Source: JBBDMC01 sp963826055 (GTDB lineage: Bacteria; Pseudomonadota; Alphaproteobacteria; Rhizobiales; Kaistiaceae). From it: a stretch of 64,000 nt of DNA. The position numbers and the translations under genes were made by a program. Shown piece by piece: positions 8,191 to 18,938 of this stretch. Within the stretch, counting starts at the first letter, position 1, and every line of letters starts with the position of its first letter. The stretch covers positions 40,973 to 104,972 of the forward strand of contig CAWGVO010000010.1 of NCBI GenBank assembly GCA_963826055.1, in the 5' to 3' direction. The notes beneath the pieces were generated by a model, which saw nothing but the letters and a program-made list of their open reading frames with translations, was not told the DNA's origin and searched no databases.

Positions 8191-9480
8191 TCAGGCGATC
8201 CGGTTTGAGTCGCGCGCCGCGGCAATCCGCGCGTCGAAATCGGCGCGGTCGCATGCATCGGCGATGGTGCGCGTCCCGGTTTCCTCCACCTTGTCGATGT
8301 GGCTCAGAAGGGCCGCCGCCTGTTCGTGATTGGCGTGCTGGAGCAACTGGCCGAGGCGATCGACGAGGGCAATCAGCACGGCAGGATGGCCGGCCGCGGC
8401 CTGGCGGATCCCGTTGAACGCGGCGTCGGCGATCCCGGCAAACGTCGAACTGGGTACGAGCAGCCGGACGACGCCGTCGTCGTCCCGCCACGCGCCCTGG
8501 ATTGCGCCACGCTCCATCATCGCCGCGAGCGATGTCGCAAGACGATCGACGACGTTGCAGGCGGTGTGCGGATCGTTGATGCCGGACGACAAGGCGCGGA
8601 GCGCGATGTCCGCGAGCTGGCCGATGGAGTATTCGACGTCCTGGAAGGGCGTGCGTACCGCACCGCGGGTGATGGCGTCGTCCAGGGCGTCGCGCGGATT
8701 ATTTTCTTCGCCCGCCTTCGCCCCGTCGATCCAGCCGGCGACGTCGTTGGCGAGCATGAAGTGACCGGGCCGGAAGCGCAGCGCCACGACCGCGTTGGCC
8801 TTCTGCGCGGCAGCGACGGCGCTGCCGTGGTCGATGAGTTGCACGTAACCGCCCTCGGTGATGTGGAACGGCTTGCCCCGCTGGGCGATCGGCCGGCCGG
8901 CGTCTGCACGGCGGCGATACTTGTCCTCGTTGAACAGGCTGGCCGCGCTCGCATCGAGAGAGCGGCCAACGCGCTCGATGATGGTGTCGGCCACGATCGA
9001 CTGCGCGAGGCGGTTGAGGAAGAAGACGAGGCCGATGACGCTGGCAAGAAAGAGCGCCGTCCCCACTGTCACCGCGAGGTTCGGCACGCTGCCGGTGTTT
9101 CCGCCAAGCGTGCGCAGGATGATCAGCAGATAGACGCCTGTGCCGATGAACAGGCCGAGGGCGATCTTCGTCTGGTTGTCGCCCATGAAGATCGGAATGA
9201 TGCGCGGCCCGAGAGACTGGGCGGCGAGGGTCAGCACGACCATGGTGATCGACACGGCGAGCGTGACCATGGTCACTGTTGCGGTGAGCAGGCTCTGGAG
9301 GAACTGCGAGGCCGCGGCGGCGTCTCCGCTATAGAGCCACCAGACCGGGCTGCTGCGCTGGCCGAGGCGAAACTGGACGACGATGACTGCGACGGTGACG
9401 GCGGCGAGCACGACAACCAGCGGCAGCGCCCAAAGCGAGGTGCGGATCTTCTCCCATAGAGTGGCGAGCCTGGTGAGCAT
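8191..9480 (-). CDS. DUF2254 family membrane protein
   Basis: A 429-residue inner-membrane protein of unknown function. The start is ATG 9478-9480 (MLTRLATLWEKIRTSLWALP); an upstream extension to 9609 is not supported. About four TM helices occupy the first third: LVVVLAAVTVAVIVV, then TVTMVTLAVSITMVVLTLAA, ALGLFIGTGVYLLIILRTL and AVTVGTALFLASVIGLVFFL. The soluble C-terminal part has GGYVQLID and SSGINDPHTACNVVD, both typical of DUF2254. It converges with rho across a 92-base gap. Confidence 0.88.
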   Translation of the reverse strand: MLTRLATLWEKIRTSLWALPLVVVLAAVTVAVIVVQFRLGQRSSPVWWLYSGDAAAASQFLQSLLTATVTMVTLAVSITMVVLTLAAQSLGPRIIPIFMGDNQTKIALGLFIGTGVYLLIILRTLGGNTGSVPNLAVTVGTALFLASVIGLVFFLNRLAQSIVADTIIERVGRSLDASAASLFNEDKYRRRADAGRPIAQRGKPFHITEGGYVQLIDHGSAVAAAQKANAVVALRFRPGHFMLANDVAGWIDGAKAGEENNPRDALDDAITRGAVRTPFQDVEYSIGQLADIALRALSSGINDPHTACNVVDRLATSLAAMMERGAIQGAWRDDDGVVRLLVPSSTFAGIADAAFNGIRQAAAGHPAVLIALVDRLGQLLQHANHEQAAALLSHIDKVEETGTRTIADACDRADFDARIAAARDSNRIA

Positions 9481-9614
9481 GGTGCCCCGATAGCGGTGAA
9501 TCGTGGGTCTGGGCGGAGAGCTTGCGTACGGAAACGCGCCGGATCGCCAGGCGTTCCATCGGCGCGCGGAGCGGCGGACGTGACAGCGCGAGTCCTCCGG
9601 TCCTATCAAGGGCC

Positions 9615-9872
9615 ATGGACAGCCGGGTGATTCGCACTGTCGCCTACGACGCGACCCGTTCCGAACTGACGGTGACGTTCACCAGCGGGCGCGCGTATGC
9701 CTATTGGCTGGTGCCGGAGCGCGTGGTCGAAGGACTGCTGGGGGCGGCCTCGCCGGGGGCGTATTTCAATCTGCACATCCGCGACCGCTACCCCTTCCGG
9801 CGCGCCAGTGTGCCTGGCGCGGCCTCTGCGCTCTCCCTCCGCGAGGCGTTGAAGGCGTCACGGTTCGCCTGA
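9615..9872 (+). CDS. KTSC domain protein
   Basis: An 85-residue protein that is essentially one KTSC domain (about residues 4-62): VIRTVAYDATRSELTVTF, then GRAYAYWLVPERVVEGLL and SPGAYFNLHIRDRYPFRR. The domain is common in small proteins of unknown role and occurs fused to lysyl-tRNA synthetase-like or other enzymes; its function is not established. The ATG at 9615 is preferred over the in-frame 9522 because the domain starts immediately after it. Confidence 0.8.
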   Translation: MDSRVIRTVAYDATRSELTVTFTSGRAYAYWLVPERVVEGLLGAASPGAYFNLHIRDRYPFRRASVPGAASALSLREALKASRFA

Positions 9873-9913
9873 GCGATTCCCGCTCGGCGGGTCGATTGCG
9901 TCGGCGTGGCTGC

Positions 9914-10288
9914 CTACGCCAGCTTCAGCCCGCAGTGCCGGGCGAAGTGACGGAAGTCGCGGTCGCGCGTGATCAGCGCCACGTCGTGATCGATGCACGA
10001 CTGGGCGATCAGCGCGTCGGCGACCCTGGCTTTGAATCGATGACGGTGAAGGATCCGGCGAGCGTCGCCAGCGCGTTCCCAATAGCCTTCAGCGATGTCG
10101 AGCGTATGCACCTCGCGGATCAGATGATCGATTGTGGGCGCGCTTGCCGTACCGCCGAGGAGTTCGGTGACCACGACCGGTGGGAGCACCAGTTCGGCCC
10201 CAAGCAGGGCCGCCGCGATACGGTCGACGTCGGCGCCGCGGCCGCTCTCGAAATACGCGAGGAGCGAGCTGGTGTCCGCTGCGATCAT
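9914..10288 (-). CDS. PIN-domain ribonuclease toxin (VapC-like)
   Basis: A 124-residue PIN domain. The acidic residues expected for metal binding are visible: D5 in AADTSSLLAY, E42 region in PPVVVTELLGG, D90 in RVADALIAQSC, and D107/D109 in LITRDRDF. VapC-type toxins cleave RNA, often tRNA or rRNA. It overlaps the upstream gene by 4 bases (ATGA at 10285-10288), the classic antitoxin-toxin layout. Confidence 0.85.
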   Translation of the reverse strand: MIAADTSSLLAYFESGRGADVDRIAAALLGAELVLPPVVVTELLGGTASAPTIDHLIREVHTLDIAEGYWERAGDARRILHRHRFKARVADALIAQSCIDHDVALITRDRDFRHFARHCGLKLA

Positions 10289-10491
10289 TCGCGATCGTGC
10301 TTCATCTCGTCGAGGGTCATCGTGAATTTGACCTTGCCGCGGTATTTCAGCAGCTCCTGCTGCGCCTTCATCGAGGCCAGCTTCTTCAGCCCGGCGCGCA
10401 CGGTCTCGGTGACGCCCTCGCCGGTGTAGGCCTGGGCCAGCTCGAGGTCGCGCTCGGGCACCTGAACGGTGATCTTGCGGAATTCACCCAT
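10285..10491 (-). CDS. Antitoxin, probable RHH-type (VapB-like)
   Basis: A 68-residue protein that starts at ATG 10489-10491 (MGEFRKITVQVPERDLELAQ). The N-terminal strand-helix-helix pattern (KITVQVPE, then LELAQAYTGE and VTETVRAGLKKLA) fits a ribbon-helix-helix DNA-binding antitoxin. The charged C-terminus (KVKFTMTLDEMKHDRE) would wrap the toxin. It is translationally coupled to the PIN gene. The pair would bind its own promoter if it behaves as other VapBC systems do; no clear operator palindrome was seen. Confidence 0.75.
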   Translation of the reverse strand: MGEFRKITVQVPERDLELAQAYTGEGVTETVRAGLKKLASMKAQQELLKYRGKVKFTMTLDEMKHDRE

Positions 10492-10575
10492 ATGGCCAGC
10501 ATACCAGCGTTCTGGCTGGTTGTGCAAGCTGGTGCGGAAGCTGGTCTGTCGGACCAGCATGGCAAAAATGGTGGG

Positions 10576-11349
10576 TCAGGCAGGCTTGTCCGCCGCCACC
10601 AGCAGCCAGCGATGGGTGAAGCGGATGTCGTCGCCGTCGAGGGCGAGGCCGATGCCGGCGGTGGCGCCGGCGCGGGCGAGCGCGGCGACGACGGTCCGCA
10701 GCGGCGCCGTCCGCGCCGGGTCGTCGATGATCTTCGCCCACTCCCCGAACCGGCGCGGCTGGTCCCAGGTCCGCCGCGCGGCGAGGGCGAGACCGGCGCC
10801 GGCGACGAGGCCGACGAGTTCGCCCGCCGGCAGCATGCGCACGTGCGACGGGTCGCGCAGCACCTCGATGGCGTTGTGCAGCGCCGATTCCTCCGCCACG
10901 TCGGAACTGACGATGTCGGCGATAACCAGCCGCCCGCCGGGCTTCAGCACCCGGTGGACCTCGGCCAGTACGGCCGCCGGATCGGTGAAGTGGTGGAGCG
11001 ACAGGCGGGTGGCGACGCAGTCGAAAGCGCCGTCGTCGAAGGGCAGGTGCTCGGCGTCGCCTTGGCGGGTGGTGACGTTGGCGAGGCCGGCGGCGCGGCA
11101 ACGGGCCTCGGTCTGACGCAGCATCTCGGGGGTCAGGTCGAAGGCGGTGACCGTACGGGCGGCGGGCGCCAGCGCCGCGGTGACGATGCCCGGGCCGCAG
11201 GCGAGGTCGAGCACGTCGCCGGCCCCCGCGGCGCCCGCTGCCTCGACGATCGGCCGTGTCACCGCGTCGTCGCTGACCGCCGGCGAGACGGCGAACGCTG
11301 CGGCCTGGCGGGTGAACTCGCGGCTGGTGACGGTGTTGTGGTCGGTCAT
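10576..11349 (-). CDS. Class I SAM-dependent methyltransferase
   Basis: A 257-residue Rossmann methyltransferase. Motif I is VLDLACGPG (about residues 45-53), followed by TAFDLTPEML (SAM ribose acidic residue), GDAEHLPFDDGAFDCV, and LKPGGRLVIADIVSS. This is the UbiE/Methyltransf_11 pattern. The start is ATG 11347-11349, directly after the end of the DUF255 gene (24-base gap), so the two are probably co-transcribed. The substrate cannot be inferred. Confidence 0.85.
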   Translation of the reverse strand: MTDHNTVTSREFTRQAAAFAVSPAVSDDAVTRPIVEAAGAAGAGDVLDLACGPGIVTAALAPAARTVTAFDLTPEMLRQTEARCRAAGLANVTTRQGDAEHLPFDDGAFDCVATRLSLHHFTDPAAVLAEVHRVLKPGGRLVIADIVSSDVAEESALHNAIEVLRDPSHVRMLPAGELVGLVAGAGLALAARRTWDQPRRFGEWAKIIDDPARTAPLRTVVAALARAGATAGIGLALDGDDIRFTHRWLLVAADKPA

Positions 11350-11372
11350 CGCGAAGGCGCCTCCCGCGCCGG

Positions 11373-13391
<2,019 letters not shown>

Positions 13392-13430
13392 ACGTGCAGG
13401 TCGGGCCGGCCGGAGCGGAGCCCGCCGTCG

Positions 13431-14576
13431 TCAGTGCCCATGAACCGGCTCGGTCAGGAACCGCTCCGCCGAAGCCGGCAGAGCCGGCTCGGCGATCGCG
13501 GTCTCGTCCTCCCTCCCCTCCAGCATGGTGCGCAGCGTGGCGACCTCGGCCGTGATGTCCTCGGCGAAGCGGGCACCGGCCTGTTCGAAGAAGGCGCGGT
13601 CCTTCGGCTCGGGCCTGGCGCACCGGATCTCGATGTGCGTGACGCCGTCGGTCTCGGTGAACACGTATGTCATCAGGATTTTCGGCGCGTCGGGCACGGG
13701 CAGAAGCGTGGTGAAGGTCAGGTAGTCGAACGGGCGCCAGTCGAGGATTTCCTCGACGACGATATCCTTGCCGTGGACGCAGTGGATGACGGTGCCGACG
13801 CCGCGGCGGCCGCTTTCGTTCGTCTCGCGTACCGCGTCGGAGGAGCGCCATGTCGGCCGATGGCGGGGCAGCGTGAAATGCTCCCAGACCGCGCGGCGCG
13901 GCGCGGCGACGTCGAATTCGAGTACGGCGGCGGCGTCTTCGCGGCGGATGAGATTGCGGTGGCGATCGCTCTCCTCGGTCCAGGATTTTTCGAGGTCGCG
14001 TATCCAGCACCTCACCTCACCGATGATGTCGATCGTTTCGCTGTGCTCGATGAGGCCCTGGGCAAGCGGGTCGATGGCCATCGCCCGGATGCAGGCGTCG
14101 GAATAGAGCGCGTAGGCGTGACCGCCGAGGCGGGCGTTGACCTCGTTCTTGAGGAGACGGTGGACGAGGATGACGTCGCCGCCGGCGAGCTCCTCCTGTC
14201 CGGCCATCGTGTGCTTGATGAACTGGCCGTAGTGGGCGACGAACTTGAAGTCGAGATCGCCCATCCGCCGACAGGCATTACACTCGCAGACGCTCGCCTG
14301 CCGGATGGTGAGCAGCCGCCGGCGAAAGGCGAAGTAGGCCGACTCGATCGCGTCCTGGAGCAGCGAGCCGTCGATGCTGTCGGTGACGGCATAGACGAAG
14401 GCCGCGTCGCCTTCGAACTTGGCGAGGTGGAACGGCGGACGCAGGCCCGTCACCACCGTGTCCATCAGGTCGGCGATGATGTCCTGGGCGTGGTCGAGCT
14501 CGACGCCGGTGAGGTAGCTCGTGTAGCCGGAGATGTCGGCGATGACGAAGCAGGCGGATTCGGGTTTTGGAAGCAT
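13431..14576 (-). CDS. DUF2652 domain fused to SRPBCC lipid-binding-like domain
   Basis: A 381-residue two-domain protein. The N-terminal part (about 1-200) starts ACFVIADISGYTSYL, the DUF2652 signature related to the nucleotide cyclase fold, and includes the cysteines of CECNACRRMGDL. The C-terminal part (about 215-350) reads VLEFDVAAPRRAVWEHF and later THIEIRCARPEP, an SRPBCC/START-like pocket domain. The start is ATG 14574-14576. It could bind a hydrophobic ligand and respond to it, but the N-terminal domain is probably not an active cyclase. The upstream side abuts the palindromic repeat cluster. Confidence 0.75.
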   Translation of the reverse strand: MLPKPESACFVIADISGYTSYLTGVELDHAQDIIADLMDTVVTGLRPPFHLAKFEGDAAFVYAVTDSIDGSLLQDAIESAYFAFRRRLLTIRQASVCECNACRRMGDLDFKFVAHYGQFIKHTMAGQEELAGGDVILVHRLLKNEVNARLGGHAYALYSDACIRAMAIDPLAQGLIEHSETIDIIGEVRCWIRDLEKSWTEESDRHRNLIRREDAAAVLEFDVAAPRRAVWEHFTLPRHRPTWRSSDAVRETNESGRRGVGTVIHCVHGKDIVVEEILDWRPFDYLTFTTLLPVPDAPKILMTYVFTETDGVTHIEIRCARPEPKDRAFFEQAGARFAEDITAEVATLRTMLEGREDETAIAEPALPASAERFLTEPVHGH

Positions 14577-14660
14577 CGGGCGTTCCTCCCGCAAACGTGG
14601 TGCCACGTTTGGGCGGTGGGGGAAAGGCGCTTCACCCGGCTTTCCCCGCAGCACCATCCC

Positions 14661-14691
14661 CGCTCATCCCCGCGAAAGCGGGGACCCAGAA
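14661..14691 (+). repeat. REP-like palindromic repeat, copy 1
   Basis: A 31-base unit around the hairpin CCCCGC-gaaa-GCGGGG, followed by ACCCAGAA. It is identical to the copy at 14934-14964 and to the reverse complement of 15372-15402. Such units are dispersed in many alphaproteobacterial genomes. Confidence 0.8.
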
Positions 14692-14823
14692 AATACCCCT
14701 ACGTGTGCTGGAAGCGGATGCGGGGAAGGCTTCGGGCGGGCGACGTGGTGGAGAAAGGGTCGAACACGATGGCGTGCTCTTAGATTCGGGTCGGTGACGG
14801 TAGGTTTCGGCATCTGCGGAAAT

Positions 14824-14849
14824 CTGGGTCCCCGCTTTCGGGGGGATGG
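14824..14849 (-). repeat. REP-like palindromic repeat, degenerate copy
   Basis: The same unit in inverse orientation, starting CTGGGTCCCCGCTTTC, but the second hairpin arm has lost its C and become a run of G. It shows the family decays in place. Confidence 0.65.
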
Positions 14850-14933
14850 GTGGACACGACGCGGACGTGCATCGCCGCTCTCGTTCAGGATCAGCGGGCT
14901 GCTGCCGCGGTGGGGTTGGTTGGCCCCCTCCTT

Positions 14934-15402
14934 CGCTCATCCCCGCGAAAGCGGGGACCCAGAAATTGGTTGAAACTGCTACCGATTGCTCCGCTCGTCA
15001 GGGGGGTGCGGGCAAGCCAGCTTGCTTGGAATGACCGGGACCCGGCTAACATTTCAAATTGGTTTGGTGGCCGCCAGATCGGCCCACTCAGGGTTCGACC
15101 GCTCGATCAGCTCCAGCTTCCAGCGCCGGTTCCATTTCTTCAATCGACGCTCGCGGACGAAAGCTGTTTCACGCGTTTCGTGGACTTCGAACCAGACGAG
15201 GATCTTGACGCTGTACTTGCGGGTGAAACCGGGAACCGCTCCGGATTGGTGCTCCCAGATGCGTCGGTGAAGGTCGTCCGTCATGCCAATGTAGAGGGTT
15301 CCGTTGCGGCGGCTCGCGAGGATGTAGACGAAGAAGCTCAGGGGCATTTCCTCTGCCCTTTGCAATTTGACTTCTGGGTCCCCGCTTTCGCGGGGATGAG
15401 CG
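14934..15402. mobile_element. Putative REP-bounded GIY-YIG cassette
   Basis: A 469-base unit. Its ends are a perfect 31-base inverted repeat (14934-14964 and 15372-15402), each itself a hairpin, and its only gene is the small GIY-YIG nuclease. The layout resembles a minimal mobile or REP-spreading unit in which the nuclease would act on its own ends. No target-site duplication was seen. This is an inference from layout. Confidence 0.45.
15054..15347 (-). CDS. Small GIY-YIG domain nuclease
   Basis: A 97-residue protein that is one GIY-YIG domain: FVYILASRRNGTLYIGMTDD gives the GIY-like VYI and the YIG, with the catalytic Arg following in LHRRIWEH. RERRLKKWNRRWKLELIE supplies the C-terminal helix. 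It belongs to the short single-domain group related to YhbQ-type proteins, whose cellular target is mostly unknown. The start MPLSFFVYIL (15347) is preferred; an earlier ATG at 15365 lies in the same frame. It is bounded by inverted palindromic repeats. Confidence 0.88.
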   Translation of the reverse strand: MPLSFFVYILASRRNGTLYIGMTDDLHRRIWEHQSGAVPGFTRKYSVKILVWFEVHETRETAFVRERRLKKWNRRWKLELIERSNPEWADLAATKPI

Positions 15403-15454
15403 GATGGAGTACCGCCATGTCGCGGACGTCGAACGAGCGGGTCACCACACCCCC

Positions 15455-15482
15455 GCTCTTCCCCGCGAAAGCGGGGACCCAG
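15455..15482 (+). repeat. REP-like palindromic repeat, copy outside the cassette
   Basis: Another unit of the same family, with one mismatch in the leader (CTCT for CTCA) and an intact CCCCGC-gaaa-GCGGGG hairpin. It lies in the 300-base gap before mnmE, which otherwise shows no gene. Confidence 0.75.
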
Positions 15483-15647
15483 GGAGTTTGCGCTTGGCGG
15501 AACTGTCTAAGAACGAAACAAGAACATGATTTTGCCTTGCACGCAATGGCTGGATACCGGGATTTCGTTCCTTACCCTCCGGCACACTTGATCCGCGCGG
15601 TGCGAAGCGCCAAGGGTTGGCCATGCGCCCCTACCGAGCCCCACCCG

Positions 15648-16976
15648 GTGAGCGACAGAGACACCATCTTCGCCCTGTCGAGCGGAGCGCCGCCGGCGGG
15701 CGTCGCCGTCATCCGCATGAGCGGCCCGGGCGTCCGATTCGGACTCGAAACGCTGATCGATTCGATCCCGGAACCACGCCGGGCGAGCCTGCGTTCCATC
15801 GGTATTCGCGGCAAGGAGCCGATCGACCGCGGGCTGGTCATCTTCTTCCCCGCTCCCGCCAGTTTCACCGGCGAGGACATGGCGGAGTTGCACGTGCACG
15901 GCGGCCGCGCGGTGGTCGCCGCCGTTCTGGCCGAGCTGGGAGGGCGCGCGGATTTCCGCCCTGCCGAGGCCGGCGAATTCACGCGGCGTGCCTTCGCCAA
16001 CGGGCGAATGGACCTGACCCAGGTCGAGGGACTGGCCGACCTGGTGCTGGCCGAAACCGAGGCGCAGCGCCGGCAGGCTTACCGGCAGGCGGAGGGGAGT
16101 CTCGGCGCACTCTACGACTCCTGGCGAGAGCGGCTGGTTCGCGCGCGGGCGCTGCTCGAGGCCGAGCTCGACTTCGCCGAGGAGGAAGACGTTCCGGGGT
16201 CGGTGAGCGATCTGGCGTGGGCCGACATGGCGGCCCTCGTCGCCGAAATCACCGAGCACATGGCGGACAGGCGCGGCGAGCGGTTGCGCGAGGGTGCCGA
16301 GGTGGTCGTGCTTGGGGCGCCGAACGCCGGCAAGTCTAGCCTGGTCAACGCCATCGCCCGGCGGGACGTGGCGATCGTCGCTCCGGAGCCCGGCACTACC
16401 CGGGACATGATCGAGGTGCATCTCGACCTCGACGGGTTCCCCGCGACGCTGGTCGACACCGCCGGATTGCGGGAGGCGGAAGGGGCCGTCGAGCGCGAGG
16501 GTGTGAAGCGGGCGGGCGCCCGCGCCGGAGGGGCCGACGTCGTCCTGTGGCTGAGTGACCTGACCGGCGCGGCGGCGGAGCCGCCTCCCCTCGCCCGCTC
16601 CGCGATCCGCGTCGGCACGAAGGTCGACCGCATCGATTCGGCTGCCGAACGATCCCGGCTCGGCGCGGCTTTCGATGTGCTGACCTCGGCGGCGACCGGG
16701 GAAGGCGTGAACGATCTGTTAACCATGATCGGCGCGAAGCTCCGGGCGGAATTTTCGCCCGGAGAATCGCCGCTGATCACCCGCGCCCGCCACCGTGCGG
16801 CGCTGGGCGGGGCGGCCGAGGCGATCAACGCGGCGCTCGCCGATGACGCGCGGCCCCTCGAGCTCAGGGCGGAAGACCTCCGCCGCGCCGGGGATGCCAT
16901 CGGCCGGATCACCGGGCGTATCGATGTCGAGGATCTGCTCGATGTCATCTTCCGTGACTTTTGTATCGGCAAGTAA
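15648..16976 (+). CDS. mnmE: tRNA modification GTPase MnmE (TrmE)
   Basis: With MnmG it forms the cmnm5U modification at the wobble uridine of tRNAs. The start is GTG 15648 (VSDRDTIFALSSGAPPAGVA); the frame is open back to 14850 but that part crosses repeats and is not coding. The N-terminal domain is followed by the G domain with P-loop GAPNAGKSS, the switch EPGTTRD, and DTAGLRE. The C-terminus FCIGK carries the catalytic cysteine. At 442 residues it has normal length. A parS site separates it from mnmG. Confidence 0.95.
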   Translation: MSDRDTIFALSSGAPPAGVAVIRMSGPGVRFGLETLIDSIPEPRRASLRSIGIRGKEPIDRGLVIFFPAPASFTGEDMAELHVHGGRAVVAAVLAELGGRADFRPAEAGEFTRRAFANGRMDLTQVEGLADLVLAETEAQRRQAYRQAEGSLGALYDSWRERLVRARALLEAELDFAEEEDVPGSVSDLAWADMAALVAEITEHMADRRGERLREGAEVVVLGAPNAGKSSLVNAIARRDVAIVAPEPGTTRDMIEVHLDLDGFPATLVDTAGLREAEGAVEREGVKRAGARAGGADVVLWLSDLTGAAAEPPPLARSAIRVGTKVDRIDSAAERSRLGAAFDVLTSAATGEGVNDLLTMIGAKLRAEFSPGESPLITRARHRAALGGAAEAINAALADDARPLELRAEDLRRAGDAIGRITGRIDVEDLLDVIFRDFCIGK

Positions 16977-16996
16977 GGACGGCCCCTCTCGCCGGC

Positions 16997-17012
16997 TGTT
17001 TCACGTGAAACC
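16997..17012. promoter_or_regulatory. parS centromere site 1
   Basis: TGTTTCACGTGAAACC matches 15 of 16 bases of the conserved ParB-binding palindrome TGTTTCACGTGAAACA. It lies between mnmE and mnmG, about 3.5 kb from parB, outside coding sequence. Confidence 0.85.
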
Positions 17013-17051
17013 GGCTTTGACGGTGATCGGCCGCTCGGATACCAAAGCGCG

Positions 17052-18938
17052 ATGACGGCCCCTTCGCCCTCGAACTTCGATGCAACTTCGTTCGATGTGG
17101 TCGTGGTCGGCGGCGGGCACGCCGGTACGGAGGCCGCGGCCGCGTCGGCGCGCGTCGGTGCGCTGACCGCCCTCGTTACCCATTCCTTCGCGACCGTGGG
17201 TGCCATGTCGTGCAATCCGGCGATCGGCGGCCTCGGCAAGGGGCACCTGGTCCGCGAGATCGACGCGCTCGACGGGATCATGGGGCTCGCGGCCGACCGC
17301 GCCGGCATCCAGTTCCGCGTCCTCAATCGACGGAAAGGTCCGGCGGTGCGCGGCCCCCGCGCCCAGGCCGACCGGCAGCTCTACCGGGCGGCAGTTCAGG
17401 AGCTCCTCAGCGCGCAGTCCGGCCTGACCGTGGTCGAGGCCGAGGTCGCCGACCTGGTGGCGGACGACGATCGGATAACCGGCGTCGTGCTTGGCGACGG
17501 GCGGCGCCTGTCGGCCGGCGCGGTGGTGATCACCACCGGCACCTTCCTCCGCGGTCTGATCCACATAGGCGAGAAGAAGATTCCGGCGGGCCGCGTCGGC
17601 GAGGCGCCGGCCGTCGGACTCGCCCTGACGTTCGAGCGGCTGGGGTTCCGGATGGGGCGGCTGAAGACGGGTACGCCCCCTCGCCTCGCCGGCCGGACGA
17701 TCGACTGGTCCGGCCTCGACCATCAGCCGGGCGACGAGCCGCCGGAACCGTTCTCGACGTTGACCACAGTCATCAGCAACCCCCAGGTAGACTGCCACAT
17801 CACTCGCACCACGGCTGTCACCCACGAGGTCATCAGGCAAAACATCGCCCGCTCGCCCATGTATTCGGGCGACATCACGAGCCGCGGGCCGCGCTACTGC
17901 CCCTCGATCGAGGACAAGATCGTCCGTTTCGGCGAGCGCGACGGGCACCAGATTTTCCTTGAGCCGGAAGGACTTAGCGACGACACCGTCTACCCGAACG
18001 GCGTCTCGACCTCTCTGCCGGAGGAGGTCCAGCGGGCGGTGGTTGCGTCCATTCCGGGCCTGGAAAGGGCCGAAATCCTTCGTTTCGGCTATGCCATCGA
18101 ATACGACCACGTCGACCCGCGCGAGCTGAAGTCGACGCTGGAAGCCAAGCGAATCAAGGGCTTATACCTCGCGGGTCAGATTAACGGGACTACCGGATAC
18201 GAGGAGGCTGCGGCCCAGGGTCTGGTGGCCGGCGTGAATGCCGCCCGCGCTGCCGGCGGGGGTGACAGCGTTGTTTTTGGTCGTTCCGACGGCTACCTGG
18301 GCGTGATGATCGATGACCTGGTGACGCGCGGCGTGGCGGAGCCGTACCGCATGTTCACCTCCCGGGCGGAATACCGCCTGTCGCTGCGCGCGGACAACGC
18401 CGACCAAAGATTGACGCCGTTAGGGCTTCAGGCTGGCCTGGTGGGCGGGGAACGGGCGGCGGCATTTGCGGCGCGGATGTCGGAGCTGGAGCGCGGGCGG
18501 ACGATGGTGAAAAGCTTGAGCGTCACGCCGAACGAGGCGGCCCGGTACGGCTTTCTTGTGAATCGTGACGGTGTGCGGCGGACGGCATTCGACCTGCTTG
18601 CGCGGCCGGAGGTGGACATGGCGCGGCTCGGTCAAATCTGGCCCGAGCTTCAGTCGATCGATCGATTCGCGGCCGAACAGATCGAGATTGACGCGAAGTA
18701 TGCGGTCTATCTGGAGCGGCAGGCGGCCGACATCGCCAGCTTCCAGAAGGACGAGGCGACGCCGATCCCGGCCGATTTCGACGCCGGGCGAGTTGCAGGG
18801 CTTTCCAACGAAATCAGGGAGAAGCTGGGCCATGTGCGGCCGGCGACGCTGGCGCAGGCGGCCATGATCGATGGGATGACGCCGGCGGCGCTCGCGCTGA
18901 TCCTGGTGGAGGTCCGTCGGCGGCGGAATGCGGCGTGA
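17052..18938 (+). CDS. mnmG: tRNA uridine-5-carboxymethylaminomethyl synthase MnmG (GidA)
   Basis: The FAD-dependent partner of MnmE. The dinucleotide fold VVGGGHAGTEAA is near residue 20, CNPAIGGLGKGHLVREIDA and KGPAVRGPRAQADR are strong signatures, and GQINGTTGYEEAAAQGL closes the FAD domain. The length is 628 residues. The stop overlaps the rsmG start by 4 bases, so the two are coupled. Confidence 0.97.
   Translation: MTAPSPSNFDATSFDVVVVGGGHAGTEAAAASARVGALTALVTHSFATVGAMSCNPAIGGLGKGHLVREIDALDGIMGLAADRAGIQFRVLNRRKGPAVRGPRAQADRQLYRAAVQELLSAQSGLTVVEAEVADLVADDDRITGVVLGDGRRLSAGAVVITTGTFLRGLIHIGEKKIPAGRVGEAPAVGLALTFERLGFRMGRLKTGTPPRLAGRTIDWSGLDHQPGDEPPEPFSTLTTVISNPQVDCHITRTTAVTHEVIRQNIARSPMYSGDITSRGPRYCPSIEDKIVRFGERDGHQIFLEPEGLSDDTVYPNGVSTSLPEEVQRAVVASIPGLERAEILRFGYAIEYDHVDPRELKSTLEAKRIKGLYLAGQINGTTGYEEAAAQGLVAGVNAARAAGGGDSVVFGRSDGYLGVMIDDLVTRGVAEPYRMFTSRAEYRLSLRADNADQRLTPLGLQAGLVGGERAAAFAARMSELERGRTMVKSLSVTPNEAARYGFLVNRDGVRRTAFDLLARPEVDMARLGQIWPELQSIDRFAAEQIEIDAKYAVYLERQAADIASFQKDEATPIPADFDAGRVAGLSNEIREKLGHVRPATLAQAAMIDGMTPAALALILVEVRRRRNAA

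Larger units (their letters stand above)
14577..15053. other. Intergenic region with palindromic REP-like repeats
   Basis: About 480 bases between the DUF2652 gene and the GIY-YIG gene. I see no convincing gene. The region contains three members of a palindromic repeat family (14661-14691, 14824-14849, 14934-14964) separated by unremarkable GC-rich sequence. Confidence 0.7.

Noticed and set aside
14661..15482. CRISPR array
   Set aside because: The repeats are palindromic, in both orientations and irregularly spaced, with no cas gene.
14850..15647. Upstream extension of mnmE
   Set aside because: It crosses palindromic repeats and the antisense GIY-YIG gene; the conserved MnmE N-terminus starts at the GTG at 15648.
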